Source: Nonomuraea indica (GTDB lineage: Bacteria; Actinomycetota; Actinomycetes; Streptosporangiales; Streptosporangiaceae). From it: a DNA stretch of 64,000 nucleotides. The notes under the pieces are model-generated. The model saw only the letters and a list, made by a program, of their open reading frames with translations. It was not told the DNA's origin and ran no database searches. Numbering within the stretch: position 1 is the stretch's first letter; every line of letters begins with the position of its first letter. Below, piece by piece: positions 33,550-42,595 of the stretch. The translations under genes were made by a program, and so were the position numbers. Location of the stretch: positions 17,369-81,368 of the forward strand of contig NZ_KZ559478.1 of the NCBI RefSeq assembly GCF_002850745.1, read 5' to 3'.

Positions 33550-36231
33550 GTGGCGGACTCGGCACTACCTGACTTCGAGGAGAGGCTCGCCGCTTTCGCC
33601 TCTTCCGTGTTCACAGAGCTCCGACCAGGGCAGAAGCAGGTCCTTGCGACCTACGCCCGGCATCATCTCGACACCGCGGACCTCGCGATAGAGATGCCAA
33701 CAGGCGAGGGCAAGACCTTACTGGCGCTACTGATTGCTGACTACGCCCTCGACCAAGGACTGTCGGTGGCTTACCTGACCGGAACACGCCAACTGGCGGA
33801 ACGTGTCGAGGATGAGGCCTCCAGGCTAGGTTTGGAGACCGTTCGGTTCTCTAGCAAAAATTACGGCGGCGCTAGACTCGACGACTATCACCAAGCCCAG
33901 GCCGTCGGCGTGATGAACTACTGGGTCTACTTCAACAGCAAGCCGGTCCCAAAACCAGCCGACTTGGTCATATTCGACGATGCCCACCTAGCCGAGCAAC
34001 CACTGAGCGGATTGCAGACACTCCGCATCCCTGACACACCCGGTCCAGCGCGCAAGCTCTACCGGACCATCTGCGATCTTGTCGTCGCACACACCAACGC
34101 GTACGCGGGTCTGCCAACCATGCGCGACGGCATTGCCCGGCCAGGCACGCCGCCGGAGCTGCTGTCTTTCAGAGACTGGGCGGCAATCGCCACTGCAGCG
34201 CGGAACGCCATCGAGGAGTCGCCGCTGGCCGCCGACGACAAGTTCGCGAAATACGAGGCCGACGAAGTCAAGAAGCTCGAGAATAAGACGGACGCTGTCA
34301 GGGCCGAGGCCAAGAAGCGCAGGGACGAGGGGAGGAAGCTAAAGGACGAGATCAAGTGGGCGTGGCCGAAGGTCCGTGAATACCTCACCCACTGCGGGGT
34401 GTTGATCGGGCCGTCGGGGATCGAGATCCGCCCCTATCATCCGCCAACCGCACTGAACGCGGGCTACAGCCAGGCGAAACAGCGGATCTACCTGTCAGCG
34501 ACGCTCGGCTCGATGGACGACTTGCAGCGCCGTATTGGCGGTGCTCCGGTTACCCGGCTGGTGACCGAGCAGTCCCTGCCCGTCGGTGCGACCGGCGACC
34601 GCATGTTCGCGCTCAATCCAGGCCAGCAGCAGGCCACCGACCCAACTATGCTCGCCTGGGCACTCGACCAGGCCGACGCTGCCGGCGGGCGGGCCGCCTG
34701 GCTTTGCGCCAGCCACACAGAGGCTGACACGTTCCAAAGGCTGCTCACCGGCTTCGGCCACACGGTCTACCGCCTGCGCGCAGGAGAAGATTCCGTTGTA
34801 GACGCCTGGAGCCAAGCCCAACAGGGGCATCTGGTAACCGCTGGCCGCTACGACGGACTCGACCTCGCGGGCGACCTGTGCAAGCTGGTCGTCATCACGA
34901 CAATCCCTCAGGCCAGCAGTGAGTTCGAGCGGTTCGTGGTCGCCTATCTCGGAGACGCCAGCTTTATGCGCCACCGTGTCGGCCAACGAGTTACTCAGGC
35001 CCTTGGCCGAGCTAACCGCACCGATACCGACCGGTCTCTTTACCTCGGCCTGGATCCCACCTTCGCGGAGGTGCTCGCTGATCCCAGTGTTCGTGCGTCG
35101 ATTCCTGAAGGCACACGGCCTACCGTCCGCAGTGCGCTGGAACTGCATGACCAGGGCTGGGAGGCCACGATGAAAGCCTGTCGGAACTTCTGGCAGGCAA
35201 CGAGACCGATGACTGGCACGGAGTCCGCCGCCCCAGCGGCACCCCGTCGTAAGGCACGCCCCGGCCGCAGCATGACTGGAAGTGGCAACGTCGCCAGCGC
35301 GGATGCAGAAGTGTCGGCAGCCACCGAACTGTGGATCGGTGACCAAGCCAGCGCCTCCCGTAAGGCCCGTGAAGCCGCCAGGTTGCTTGGTGCCGCCGGT
35401 GAGACCGAACACGCCGCGTTCTGGCGCTACGTCGAGGCCCATGCCCTGTTCGACCGCGGCCGACCCGAGGACTTGGCCGCCGCCCGAGAGGCATTGGAGG
35501 ACGCAACCGCCAACGGACCCCGCACGGCGTGGTTTCGCCGCCTGAGCCGCACCGTTGCTGACCTACAAGGGCATGAGCCCAGGGCCGACGACACCGACCG
35601 CTTCTTTCTGGCCTGGGATGAATGGCGCCGGGAAGTCGGCGGGCGACTCGACAACGCGCTCTCCGCCGGCCGCGCCGTGCTTACTGGCAAACACGATCAG
35701 CAGTGCGAGGGCCTCAAGGTGCTCGCCCGTTTGGCCGGTGCCAGTGGCGAGCGACCACACAAGGCCGAGCAGAGCGCCACTGACTGTCGCTGGACCTGGT
35801 CCACCGTCAAGAGGGGCGAACGCCGAGTCTGGGAAGTCAAGACCGGCGAGCCCCACCCCGTCGCCCGTGAAGACGTCAACCAGCTACTTGGTCAAATCGA
35901 AGTGGAGACCAAGCGCGCTTTCAGGACACGGGTCTATGGCTGCTTGCTCACACCGGCTACTACAGCTCAGGACGACGCTGCCGAAGCGGCACGCGACAAG
36001 ATCACGATCATCAACCACGATGCCGCCGTCCGGCTCTACGATGTGTTGGCCGATCGACTGCGGCAATACGCCGCCCTGTGCGGCGACGGCAACGCCGAAG
36101 CGCGGGGTGAAGCCCGGACCAAGATCGAGGCGCTCCTACCCCCAGATGGCTGGCTCGGCAAGCTGCTATCGCCGACGCTAGGGAAGGTCATCAACGTTGA
36201 CGACGTCACGAACTTGTTCCCACCACGCTGA
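33550..36231 (+). CDS. XPD/DinG-like SF2 helicase fused to a PD-(D/E)XK nuclease
   Basis: 893 residues. Motif I is MPTGEGKT at 49-56; motif II is DDAH at 143-146 (usual DEAH); motif III is YLSATLG; motif VI is QALGRANRTDTD. A helical insert with a coiled coil lies at about 230-275 (EADEVKKLENKTDAVRAEAK), and a Pro/Ala/Arg linker near 555-580. The C-terminal part has DCRWTW (Asp) and WEVKTGEP with Glu762-x-Lys764, a PD-(D/E)XK pattern, then a helical end. It stands alone just inside the right att copy of island 1. Probably a self-contained DNA-degrading defence enzyme; the helicase family is widespread in actinobacteria but its role is unknown to me. Confidence 0.78.
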   Translation: MADSALPDFEERLAAFASSVFTELRPGQKQVLATYARHHLDTADLAIEMPTGEGKTLLALLIADYALDQGLSVAYLTGTRQLAERVEDEASRLGLETVRFSSKNYGGARLDDYHQAQAVGVMNYWVYFNSKPVPKPADLVIFDDAHLAEQPLSGLQTLRIPDTPGPARKLYRTICDLVVAHTNAYAGLPTMRDGIARPGTPPELLSFRDWAAIATAARNAIEESPLAADDKFAKYEADEVKKLENKTDAVRAEAKKRRDEGRKLKDEIKWAWPKVREYLTHCGVLIGPSGIEIRPYHPPTALNAGYSQAKQRIYLSATLGSMDDLQRRIGGAPVTRLVTEQSLPVGATGDRMFALNPGQQQATDPTMLAWALDQADAAGGRAAWLCASHTEADTFQRLLTGFGHTVYRLRAGEDSVVDAWSQAQQGHLVTAGRYDGLDLAGDLCKLVVITTIPQASSEFERFVVAYLGDASFMRHRVGQRVTQALGRANRTDTDRSLYLGLDPTFAEVLADPSVRASIPEGTRPTVRSALELHDQGWEATMKACRNFWQATRPMTGTESAAPAAPRRKARPGRSMTGSGNVASADAEVSAATELWIGDQASASRKAREAARLLGAAGETEHAAFWRYVEAHALFDRGRPEDLAAAREALEDATANGPRTAWFRRLSRTVADLQGHEPRADDTDRFFLAWDEWRREVGGRLDNALSAGRAVLTGKHDQQCEGLKVLARLAGASGERPHKAEQSATDCRWTWSTVKRGERRVWEVKTGEPHPVAREDVNQLLGQIEVETKRAFRTRVYGCLLTPATTAQDDAAEAARDKITIINHDAAVRLYDVLADRLRQYAALCGDGNAEARGEARTKIEALLPPDGWLGKLLSPTLGKVINVDDVTNLFPPR

Positions 36232-36363
36232 CACGTAACCCCGCGAGTGATTTCGCGGCCACCCTGGTCGAAACAGGGACATGCGCGGGATGATCTTGCA
36301 GACGGTGCGGGCAGAGCGAAGCATCTGCGCAGGTCAGACCATATGGGAAGGGAGCTTCGCCCA
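36232..36363. other. intergenic region at the island 1/2 junction
   Basis: Contains the 22-bp motif copy 2 at 36277-36298, preceded by a CCCTG-N7-CAGGG inverted repeat at 36262-36278. No gene. Confidence 0.5.
36277..36298 (+). promoter_or_regulatory. 22-bp island-end repeat, copy 2
   Basis: Begins GGACAT and ends ATGATCTTG, differing from copy 1 at a few middle bases. It lies 66 bp left of the att repeat at 36364, opposite in side to copies 1 and 3, as expected for the other arm of an attP. Confidence 0.4.
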
Positions 36364-36410
36364 CGCTCTCCTAAAGCGGGTGCCGCAGGTTCGAATCCTG
36401 CCGGGGGCAC
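36364..36410 (+). repeat. internal att copy (tRNA-Arg 3' fragment)
   Basis: A 47-bp exact copy of 1015-1061, lacking the 5' half of the tRNA, so it cannot fold into a complete tRNA. It marks the right end of island 1 and the left end of island 2. Confidence 0.92.
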
Positions 36411-36437
36411 GCACCTGGATCGGCATTTCAGGCCCTT

Positions 36438-36472
36438 GACCTGCGGTTTCTCAGCCCGCAGGTCTTTTGTTT
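36438..36472 (+). terminator. terminator following the internal att copy
   Basis: GACCTGCGG (36438-36446) pairs with CCGCAGGTC (36456-36464), then a TTTTGTTTTG tract. Same structure as the tRNA terminator at 1089, with base changes in the loop. Confidence 0.8.
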
Positions 36473-36529
36473 TGTGTCTCTGGTAGCCAGCAGACGGCGC
36501 CCGCATGCAACCGTAAGGCCATGATCAGA

Positions 36530-36551
36530 GGACATACGCGGAATGATCTTG
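36530..36551 (+). promoter_or_regulatory. 22-bp island-end repeat, copy 3
   Basis: Third copy of the GGACAT...ATGATCTTG motif, 120 bp right of the internal att copy, the same relative place as copy 1 to attL. Confidence 0.4.
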
Positions 36552-37044
36552 ATAGCGTTTCCGCAGCTCAGGCCCTGATTATCCACCATCCCGGCCTCCG
36601 GCACCCGCTACGGCCACCCGGACATTAGACGAACGCCACTGGCGATCGCACCAACCCCACCGCGTCACTCCACGTCCCCCGAGCAACTCTCCGGCCCATG
36701 CTCAGGCTGCTGCCACACGAACGCCAGGCCTGTTAGCGCTTGCGGCCACAACGACTGCTGACTTGCAACTGGTCCAGCAGCGCGCGCATTCGCCCCGCGC
36801 TGGCCCGGCAGACGAACGTGCGCGCCTCTTCGATCACCACCAGTACCGGCGGGCACGGCCAGCCCTGCTTGCCGATGGGTTCATCGCGGAGCACCGCGAT
36901 CACCCGATCGGCCATCGCCTGCAGCAGGAAGACAGGTGGCGATGCATCCCGAGAACCGGACATCAGGACCCATAAGACGACCGGCCAACCTTGTTCGGGC
37001 ATATCCACTAGCTGCGACGATCTTCGAGCTGCACAATTCCGTAC

Positions 37045-37995
37045 GTGAAGGCATATGTCGGAGTCACCGACGGCGACTGGTATCGATTCATGTCGGCTCG
37101 CCCGACCTTGACGGAGGCCAACTTCTGGCGTCCCTCGGGCAGCACGAACTTCCGCGCACTGCGTCCCGGCGAGCCGTTCTTCTTCAAGACCCACCATTCG
37201 GGCAGGAACCCGGTCAACGGCTTTCCGTACAACCAGGTAGTCGGCGGTGGCATCTTCGAAAGCTTCCAGCCATTTTCCCTGTCCGAGGCATGGGAGACCT
37301 TCGGCGAGGCCAACGGCGCCGACCATCAGGAGCAGATGAGGGAGAGGATCAGCAAGTATCGTCAAAGTCCCATAGCAGCAGGTGAGGACCCGATCATCGG
37401 CTGCGTCCTGCTCCGAGACACTCGATTCTTCGAGCTTCCAGCGGGCCCGCCCCCTGACTTCGCCTCCAACATCGTTCAGGGCAAGGGCTACGACATGGCC
37501 GCCCCTCCTTACACCGACTACTTCACCGACCTCATGACCCGTCTGCTCGGCAACGACACCACCGACGTGGCACAACCATGGCGGCTCGAAGGCCCCGTCT
37601 TTGGGGACCCCCGCTTGACCCCCCGGCGTCTTGGCCAGCGAGCCTTCAAAGCTGTGGTCCTCAACGCCTATGGGGGACGCTGCGCCATCACCGGCTCGAC
37701 CATCCGCCCAGTACTACAAGCAGCCCACATCCGACCAGTGACACGCGGAGGCGAACACCGGCTGGACAACGGCATCCTGCTGCGTTCGGACATACACATC
37801 CTGTTCGATCAGGGGTATCTCGCGATCGGTACGGATTACCGGCTACGAGCGAGCCCGCGCTTGAGTCAAGAGTTCGGTGACGACGAGCTCTACCAACATG
37901 CAGGAAGTACGGTCACCATGCCTGCCAACGCATCCGACCGACCCAGCCGAGCTTTCCTGGAATGGCATCTGAACGAGGTGTTCCTCGCAACATAG
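37045..37995 (+). CDS. EVE-like domain + HNH endonuclease
   Basis: 316 residues. The N-terminal 100 residues (MKAYVGVTDGDWYRFMSARP, then LRPGEPFFFKTHHSGRNPVN) have the pattern of EVE/PUA-like domains that recognise modified bases. The C-terminal HNH is AYGGRCAITGSTIRPVLQAA, HIRPVTRGGEHRLDNGILL, then SDIHILFDQGYLAI. Together they fit a modification-dependent restriction nuclease. The start is the GTG at 37045, with the usual MKAYVGV opening. First gene of island 2. Confidence 0.8.
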   Translation: MKAYVGVTDGDWYRFMSARPTLTEANFWRPSGSTNFRALRPGEPFFFKTHHSGRNPVNGFPYNQVVGGGIFESFQPFSLSEAWETFGEANGADHQEQMRERISKYRQSPIAAGEDPIIGCVLLRDTRFFELPAGPPPDFASNIVQGKGYDMAAPPYTDYFTDLMTRLLGNDTTDVAQPWRLEGPVFGDPRLTPRRLGQRAFKAVVLNAYGGRCAITGSTIRPVLQAAHIRPVTRGGEHRLDNGILLRSDIHILFDQGYLAIGTDYRLRASPRLSQEFGDDELYQHAGSTVTMPANASDRPSRAFLEWHLNEVFLAT

Positions 37996-38739
37996 AGGCC
38001 AGGTAGGGTGCTTCCGACTTGATTTTGAGTCGCCCGAGTTTCGGTGGAATAAGAGCCAGGCTGGTCCAGACAGTCGCCGGCACCGTAACCTGCGCAAGTC
38101 CGTCCTGCTGGACGCCGACACCACCCACCGACAGACGCGTTGTTGGCCGGTCGCGCTCGCGCGCTGCCCGAGACTCGCGTCGGGATCGTGGAATCGATCC
38201 GCGTCGTGCATCTGGCTCGGGCCGGCGCCATGAAGTGCGCAGCCTACTAATCATTGCCCAACTCAGCTTCGGGAGTAGATGGCGGGCATGTCGGCCGAGG
38301 CGTTGATCGCCGCCTGCGCGCGTCTGGCGTTGGGTCCGCTCCAGAGCACCAGGCTGTCCTGCGGCACCTGCGCGCCACTACCCAATCGTGCCGCTCCCTG
38401 CGTGATCGTGTCGGTCGAATGACCTGAGGCCCTCGAACCTGAGCATGCGTCGTCCATCGCGCCAGTGAAGACAAGTCCAAGTAAGAGATCGTCCGCTATC
38501 TCAAGCACTACATCACCCACGGACTGTTCGAATCCTCACGGGTAAGACAGGAAGCGAATCATGATCTCCAGCGTCCGCTACCAATGCCCCAATCACCCAC
38601 AAGCCCCTTCTCGTTATATTTAACTTCTGCCGCGACTACAACAAGGTAGCTTCCTTGACGCGCAAATTGCAACGGTATTTGTCGGAGCTATCTGTTTACA
38701 TGACTCTCAAGCCCCCGCGTCGAGGTCTGGAGGAAAGCC
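37996..38739. other. gene-poor region
   Basis: No intact gene. The minus strand at 38263-38520 ends in SLVLWSGPNARRAQAAINAS, which is protein-like and could be a small remnant. TTGACG at 38655-38660 precedes the small membrane gene by 80 bp and is a possible -35. Confidence 0.35.
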
Positions 38740-38955
38740 ATGGCAGATCGGTATTACCGCCGCGGCCATTGGGTCAATAAGTCCCGCCGCAAATCCAGAA
38801 AAGGAGCGGGCTGGCTGATCCTGGCCATTGCTGCCGGCGTGGCCTGGTTCGCCGTGCAGGGAACCAAGTCCGAGCCACCGGCGCCAGCTCAACCCACTTC
38901 CACAGCGCAGGTCGTCCCTGCCGATGTCGTACCCTCCGAGGTTGCGACTCCGTGA
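38740..38955 (+). CDS. small single-TM protein
   Basis: 71 residues: a basic N-terminus (RYYRRGHWVNKSRRKSRKG), one membrane helix (GWLILAIAAGVAWFAV) and a Pro/Ala-rich outer tail. Its TGA overlaps the GTG of the membrane-anchored Mrr gene, so the two are coupled. Probably a membrane partner of that nuclease. Confidence 0.65.
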   Translation: MADRYYRRGHWVNKSRRKSRKGAGWLILAIAAGVAWFAVQGTKSEPPAPAQPTSTAQVVPADVVPSEVATP

Positions 38956-39737
38956 GCAGCAAGGCATGGAACTGGCTGCGACCACACATTCGTCCTCGGC
39001 GGCCTGCGACCCTCGGTGAGTGGGCAGCGGCGGCAGCAGCGGCAGTGTTCACCGCTCTTCTTCTCTTGGAGGCCCTGCGGGCCCTGATCGAGTTGGTGCT
39101 CGGCCATTGGTATCTGACCGCCACGGCAATCCTCGTTCCTGTCGGTTTCGTGGCCGGGCGGTGGCGTTGGAAAGCGGTCATACAGCGTCGCCGCGCAGAG
39201 CGTCTCGCTCATCTGCGGCTCGACCTGGTCATGGACATCGACAGGCTCGACCCCACGGCCTTCGAATACGCCGTCCGTGACCTCATGATCCGCGACGGCA
39301 TCGGCGCCAGACGAGTGGGCGGCGCAGGCGACAGGGCCGCTGACGTGATTGGTCGCGGCCCGGGTGGCCGCGTGATCGTTGTGCAGTGCAAACACACACT
39401 CACCCAGGCGAAAGTCGGCGCCAAAGTGATCTACCAGGTCAATGGCACCGCTGAACACGCCCATGGCGCCGATGACGCCATCGTGGTCACCAATGGATCA
39501 TTCACCAGCAGCGCCGTGAAATACGCCGCGGAGGTGGGCATTCACCTGATCGATCGCGACGGCCTACGCGCCTGGGCCCAGGAAGGTGTAGCGCTTCATG
39601 AGCTCCTCAAGCTACGCCTGGACGACAGCCGATGGCGCCGACAGCGCGGGCGGCTTCGCCGGCACCGACGTCGAGGAGCAGGTAGGACTGGAGCAGCGAG
39701 ATCGAGAATCTCGCATGCGCGTCGTTCGCAGGGTTGA
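38952..39737 (+). CDS. membrane-anchored Mrr-type restriction endonuclease
   Basis: 261 residues. Two hydrophobic helices at about 23-43 and 52-70 are followed by a basic linker and an Mrr-like domain: LDPTAFEYAVRDLMIRDGIG, GGAGDRAADVIG (Asp) and VVQCKHT (Gln-x-Lys) in the PD-(D/E/Q)XK pattern. The last 35 residues are Arg-rich and may reflect a frameshift, because another frame reads more naturally past 39598. Gene pair with the small TM protein. The membrane anchor suggests action on incoming DNA at the cell surface. Confidence 0.78.
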   Translation: MSSKAWNWLRPHIRPRRPATLGEWAAAAAAAVFTALLLLEALRALIELVLGHWYLTATAILVPVGFVAGRWRWKAVIQRRRAERLAHLRLDLVMDIDRLDPTAFEYAVRDLMIRDGIGARRVGGAGDRAADVIGRGPGGRVIVVQCKHTLTQAKVGAKVIYQVNGTAEHAHGADDAIVVTNGSFTSSAVKYAAEVGIHLIDRDGLRAWAQEGVALHELLKLRLDDSRWRRQRGRLRRHRRRGAGRTGAARSRISHARRSQG

Positions 39738-39857
39738 GCAGCGCCGACCGATCTTCTCACTTCCGTCACTCGACCGGGCCGATGCTGAGCGGCGGCAATG
39801 ATTTCTTGAGCATGTGATCACGCGGTTCAACGCAGCTGGAACGAGCGGCTCGTCGAG

Positions 39858-41168
39858 TCAACCTCGCCCAACGGCGGCGACGCGGTGTCGATCGAGGTGT
39901 GCGAGGACGGTTTGGTTGGCGGCCCAGCCGTCAGGGAACTTGATCGGCACATTGAGCTGGACCTTCGGGCTCGAGGGATGGCTGTCGAGCATGTCGGTGA
40001 TTCCGGCCCTGGCCACCACGATGCACGCGTGACGATGCCGGGACGTCAGCACGCACAAGCGCCCCGACTCCAGATGAAACGCCGTGGCGTCACGGCGGCC
40101 GGACAACGGATGCCAGACGATCGTGATGTCGTACTCGCGACCCTGCAGCCGGTTCGCCGTGTCGACGGTCACGCCGCCAGGGACGCCTGCCTTTCGTACA
40201 GCTGCCACTTGATCCTTGTGGGCACAACCGATGGCGATCCGGGTCGCTTCCGCCTCGTGCCAACCGTGTTCGTCCTCGGCCACTGTCCCCCGCTGTAGCA
40301 GGCGGCGGGCTAGGCCAGCGCATGCTTCGGCGACCTCGGGGTCGGTGCGAACGGCGTGACGGTTGGGCAGCTCATGCATCGCCCAGCCCTGCGCCCCAGC
40401 TTCCGCCAGGGTCGGGTCCCAAGGGTCACGCAGTCCGGGAAGGGTGAAACGCAGCCGCCTTTGTCCGGGAGCCGTTCCCGCGGTGAAGGCGTTGGCCGGG
40501 TAGAACGCCTCCGACACCACCTGGGCAGCACTGGCCGGAAGCCTCCATGACACCGGCAGCTGATGAACTTTGAGCCGGTTGAGCCGCTGTGTCACGGCGA
40601 CCGCACTCTGCATGGGGTCCCACGCCAGACCGGCCCACCGTTCGCTCTCGATCACTGAGAAGGGATCGAGCTGTCCCGGGTCCCCGACGAACAACGCCTG
40701 ACCGTCAGCGAACAACGGAGCCACGGCCAAGAGCTTGTCCGAGCGCATCTGATAGGCCTCGTCCACGATCGCCCACTCCCACGTCCGGTCTTCGACGTAG
40801 GCCCACTTGTCGGCAGTGGAGACGACGACCTGGCACTTGTCGACGTTCTCGGCCTTGTTGTGCGTGGTGACGTTGTCGTGGCGGGTGACGCGGGGCGGCG
40901 GTTCGAAGCCTTCGGCGTGCAGACGTCCGATGGTGAGCTGCGGCTCTCGGCTCGCGAGCCGGTCGACGAGGTCGTCCACCTGCTCATTGGTCTGCGCGAC
41001 AATCATGAGCCGCTCGCCTGCCTTGGCGATTTCCACGGTGGCCGCCACTACCAACGTCGTCTTGCCGGCACCGGGTGGGGAGTCGACGACCAAGCCTTTG
41101 TGCGTGCGGCTGGTGTAGTCGGCGAGAATACTCGCAGTGGCGGCCGCGGCGGCTTCCTGTGGACTCAT
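39858..41168 (-). CDS. SF1-type helicase/ATPase, last gene of a four-gene operon
   Basis: 436 residues. Walker A is SPPGAGKTTL at 30-39, Walker B IVDEAYQM, then FVGDPGQLDPF, LPVSWRLP (SF1 motif IV-like), TANRLQGREYD and a C-terminal SRHRHACIVVARAG. The pattern is AAA_11/AAA_12 (UPF1/Dna2-like) with a short insert. It overlaps the 476-residue gene by 4 bp. A Dna2-like helicase with a Cas4-like partner recalls nuclease-helicase pairs that process DNA ends. Confidence 0.85.
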   Translation of the reverse strand: MSPQEAAAAATASILADYTSRTHKGLVVDSPPGAGKTTLVVAATVEIAKAGERLMIVAQTNEQVDDLVDRLASREPQLTIGRLHAEGFEPPPRVTRHDNVTTHNKAENVDKCQVVVSTADKWAYVEDRTWEWAIVDEAYQMRSDKLLAVAPLFADGQALFVGDPGQLDPFSVIESERWAGLAWDPMQSAVAVTQRLNRLKVHQLPVSWRLPASAAQVVSEAFYPANAFTAGTAPGQRRLRFTLPGLRDPWDPTLAEAGAQGWAMHELPNRHAVRTDPEVAEACAGLARRLLQRGTVAEDEHGWHEAEATRIAIGCAHKDQVAAVRKAGVPGGVTVDTANRLQGREYDITIVWHPLSGRRDATAFHLESGRLCVLTSRHRHACIVVARAGITDMLDSHPSSPKVQLNVPIKFPDGWAANQTVLAHLDRHRVAAVGRG

Positions 41169-42595
41169 GACCAGATCTCCCCCGCGTCCTCGTCGGTGGG
41201 CACGTATTCCGTGGGCGGACCGCCATGGGTCCAGGGCGTCAGTTCCAGCGAGGGCAGTCGTGGCCTGCGTCCTTCGGACGGGTCCAGCTCGGTGTAGCAG
41301 ACGGTCTCACCGACAGCGGGTATCGTCGCGCCTTTGCTCATGCCGGAGTTGATCTGGATCACCACGAGCCCGTCGTCGATGGACATGAGCTGGCACGACT
41401 GTTTGGGACGCTGCGGGGACAGCAGCTTCTTGCCGGGCGTGATGCGTACTGGATCATCGGTACGGATGGTGACCAGCGGGCGCAGGACCCGGCGGACCTT
41501 TCCAGGAGGAATGATCTTCCTGTCGACTTCGAGATCCACGACCCGGCCCTCGAAGGCCACCCCTTCCATGCGGTGGTCCGCCATGACCAACGGATCGTCG
41601 AACGCCTTGCCGGCCTCGTAGCTCTGTTGGGCGCTCTCCATCATGGCGAGCCTGCGGGCCGCGGCCTGCGGGTTGTCCCACCGTCCCGGAGGAAACGCCC
41701 CCTCGGCGATCCTGATGCTCTCCCTGGCCAGCGCCACACGGTCACGTTCCCAGCGAGCGGCCACGCGAGCAGCTGCAGGAAGAGCGCGTAGCAGGTCGGC
41801 GCCTCGCCACATGAGATCCCAGGTGGGCGTGAGCTGCTCAAGGAGCGCCGCATGGAGCTGGCTCTTAACGCCGGTGGATTCGTACAGCTTGATCAGCGGT
41901 TCCAGGACCTGATGGTCGAAACCCGGGTCTGTGTCGGGGCCAGCCGGCGGCGAACGCAGCGGATCCTCCGCCAGCAAAGCCGCGGCATCGCCTCGTTCGC
42001 CCGCGGGTGGATCGATCCAGGCCAGCAGAGCGGCCAAGTTTCCGTCCTCGGCGGTGCTCTGGCCAGTGACCCAGTGCTCACTGAGCACGCCCGTCATGGA
42101 AAGCAAGATGGCGGAGCCGGCGAACTCACTGCGTTCGTGCAAGAAGGTCAGCCATCGGCCCAGCAACGGCACCAGCGGCGGTACGGCATACGGTCCGGTA
42201 GTGCTGCGGAAGCGGGTGGAGCGGCCGAGTAACCGCGTGAAGCTCACCCCGCCTTGATTGGGCACCAGGATCTGCGGCGCGTCGAGGCAGCGCTCCTCCT
42301 GAAGGTCGATCCGGGAGGAGAACTGCCTGATGTACGGCACGAGGATTTCGGCCAGTTCGGCCATGAAGGCGAAGCGATGATCGCGGTTGCGAGGCTGCGG
42401 AACGATCAGAAGCCGGGGATCAGCCCTATCGTCCCCCACCATCGCGGCCACAGGTGCCGCTGCTTCTCCCGCCATGCGTAGCGGGATGAAGACCATGGGC
42501 TTCTCCGCAAGGTGTACGTGGCGGAGAGTCGTTAAGGCTTGGGCCCGCCCCGTCTGCAGGGCCTGCACCTTCAGGTAGGAGCCAAGGAAGGTCAC
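41165..42595 (-). CDS. unknown protein of the Cas4-like/SF1 operon
   Basis: 476 residues, not recognised. The N-terminus is beta/alpha mixed (VFIPLRMAGEAAAPVAAMVG), the middle is helical (about 230-330), and the C-terminal third is beta-rich with basic residues (VRRVLRPLVTIRTDDPVRIT, GKKLLSPQRPKQSCQLMSID). Coupled on both sides by 4-bp overlaps (ATGA). It may bind DNA or bridge helicase and nuclease. Confidence 0.65.
   Translation of the reverse strand: MTFLGSYLKVQALQTGRAQALTTLRHVHLAEKPMVFIPLRMAGEAAAPVAAMVGDDRADPRLLIVPQPRNRDHRFAFMAELAEILVPYIRQFSSRIDLQEERCLDAPQILVPNQGGVSFTRLLGRSTRFRSTTGPYAVPPLVPLLGRWLTFLHERSEFAGSAILLSMTGVLSEHWVTGQSTAEDGNLAALLAWIDPPAGERGDAAALLAEDPLRSPPAGPDTDPGFDHQVLEPLIKLYESTGVKSQLHAALLEQLTPTWDLMWRGADLLRALPAAARVAARWERDRVALARESIRIAEGAFPPGRWDNPQAAARRLAMMESAQQSYEAGKAFDDPLVMADHRMEGVAFEGRVVDLEVDRKIIPPGKVRRVLRPLVTIRTDDPVRITPGKKLLSPQRPKQSCQLMSIDDGLVVIQINSGMSKGATIPAVGETVCYTELDPSEGRRPRLPSLELTPWTHGGPPTEYVPTDEDAGEIWS

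Larger units (their letters stand above)
36411..37044. other. post-att region and possible ATPase remnant
   Basis: The first 150 bp repeat the terminator and downstream sequence that follow the tRNA. Between about 36733 and 37020 the minus strand reads VLVVIEEARTFVCRASAGR and nearby protein-like residues, possibly the tail of a conjugative ATPase (Walker B-like VLVVIEE). This is weak. No intact gene. Confidence 0.35.
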
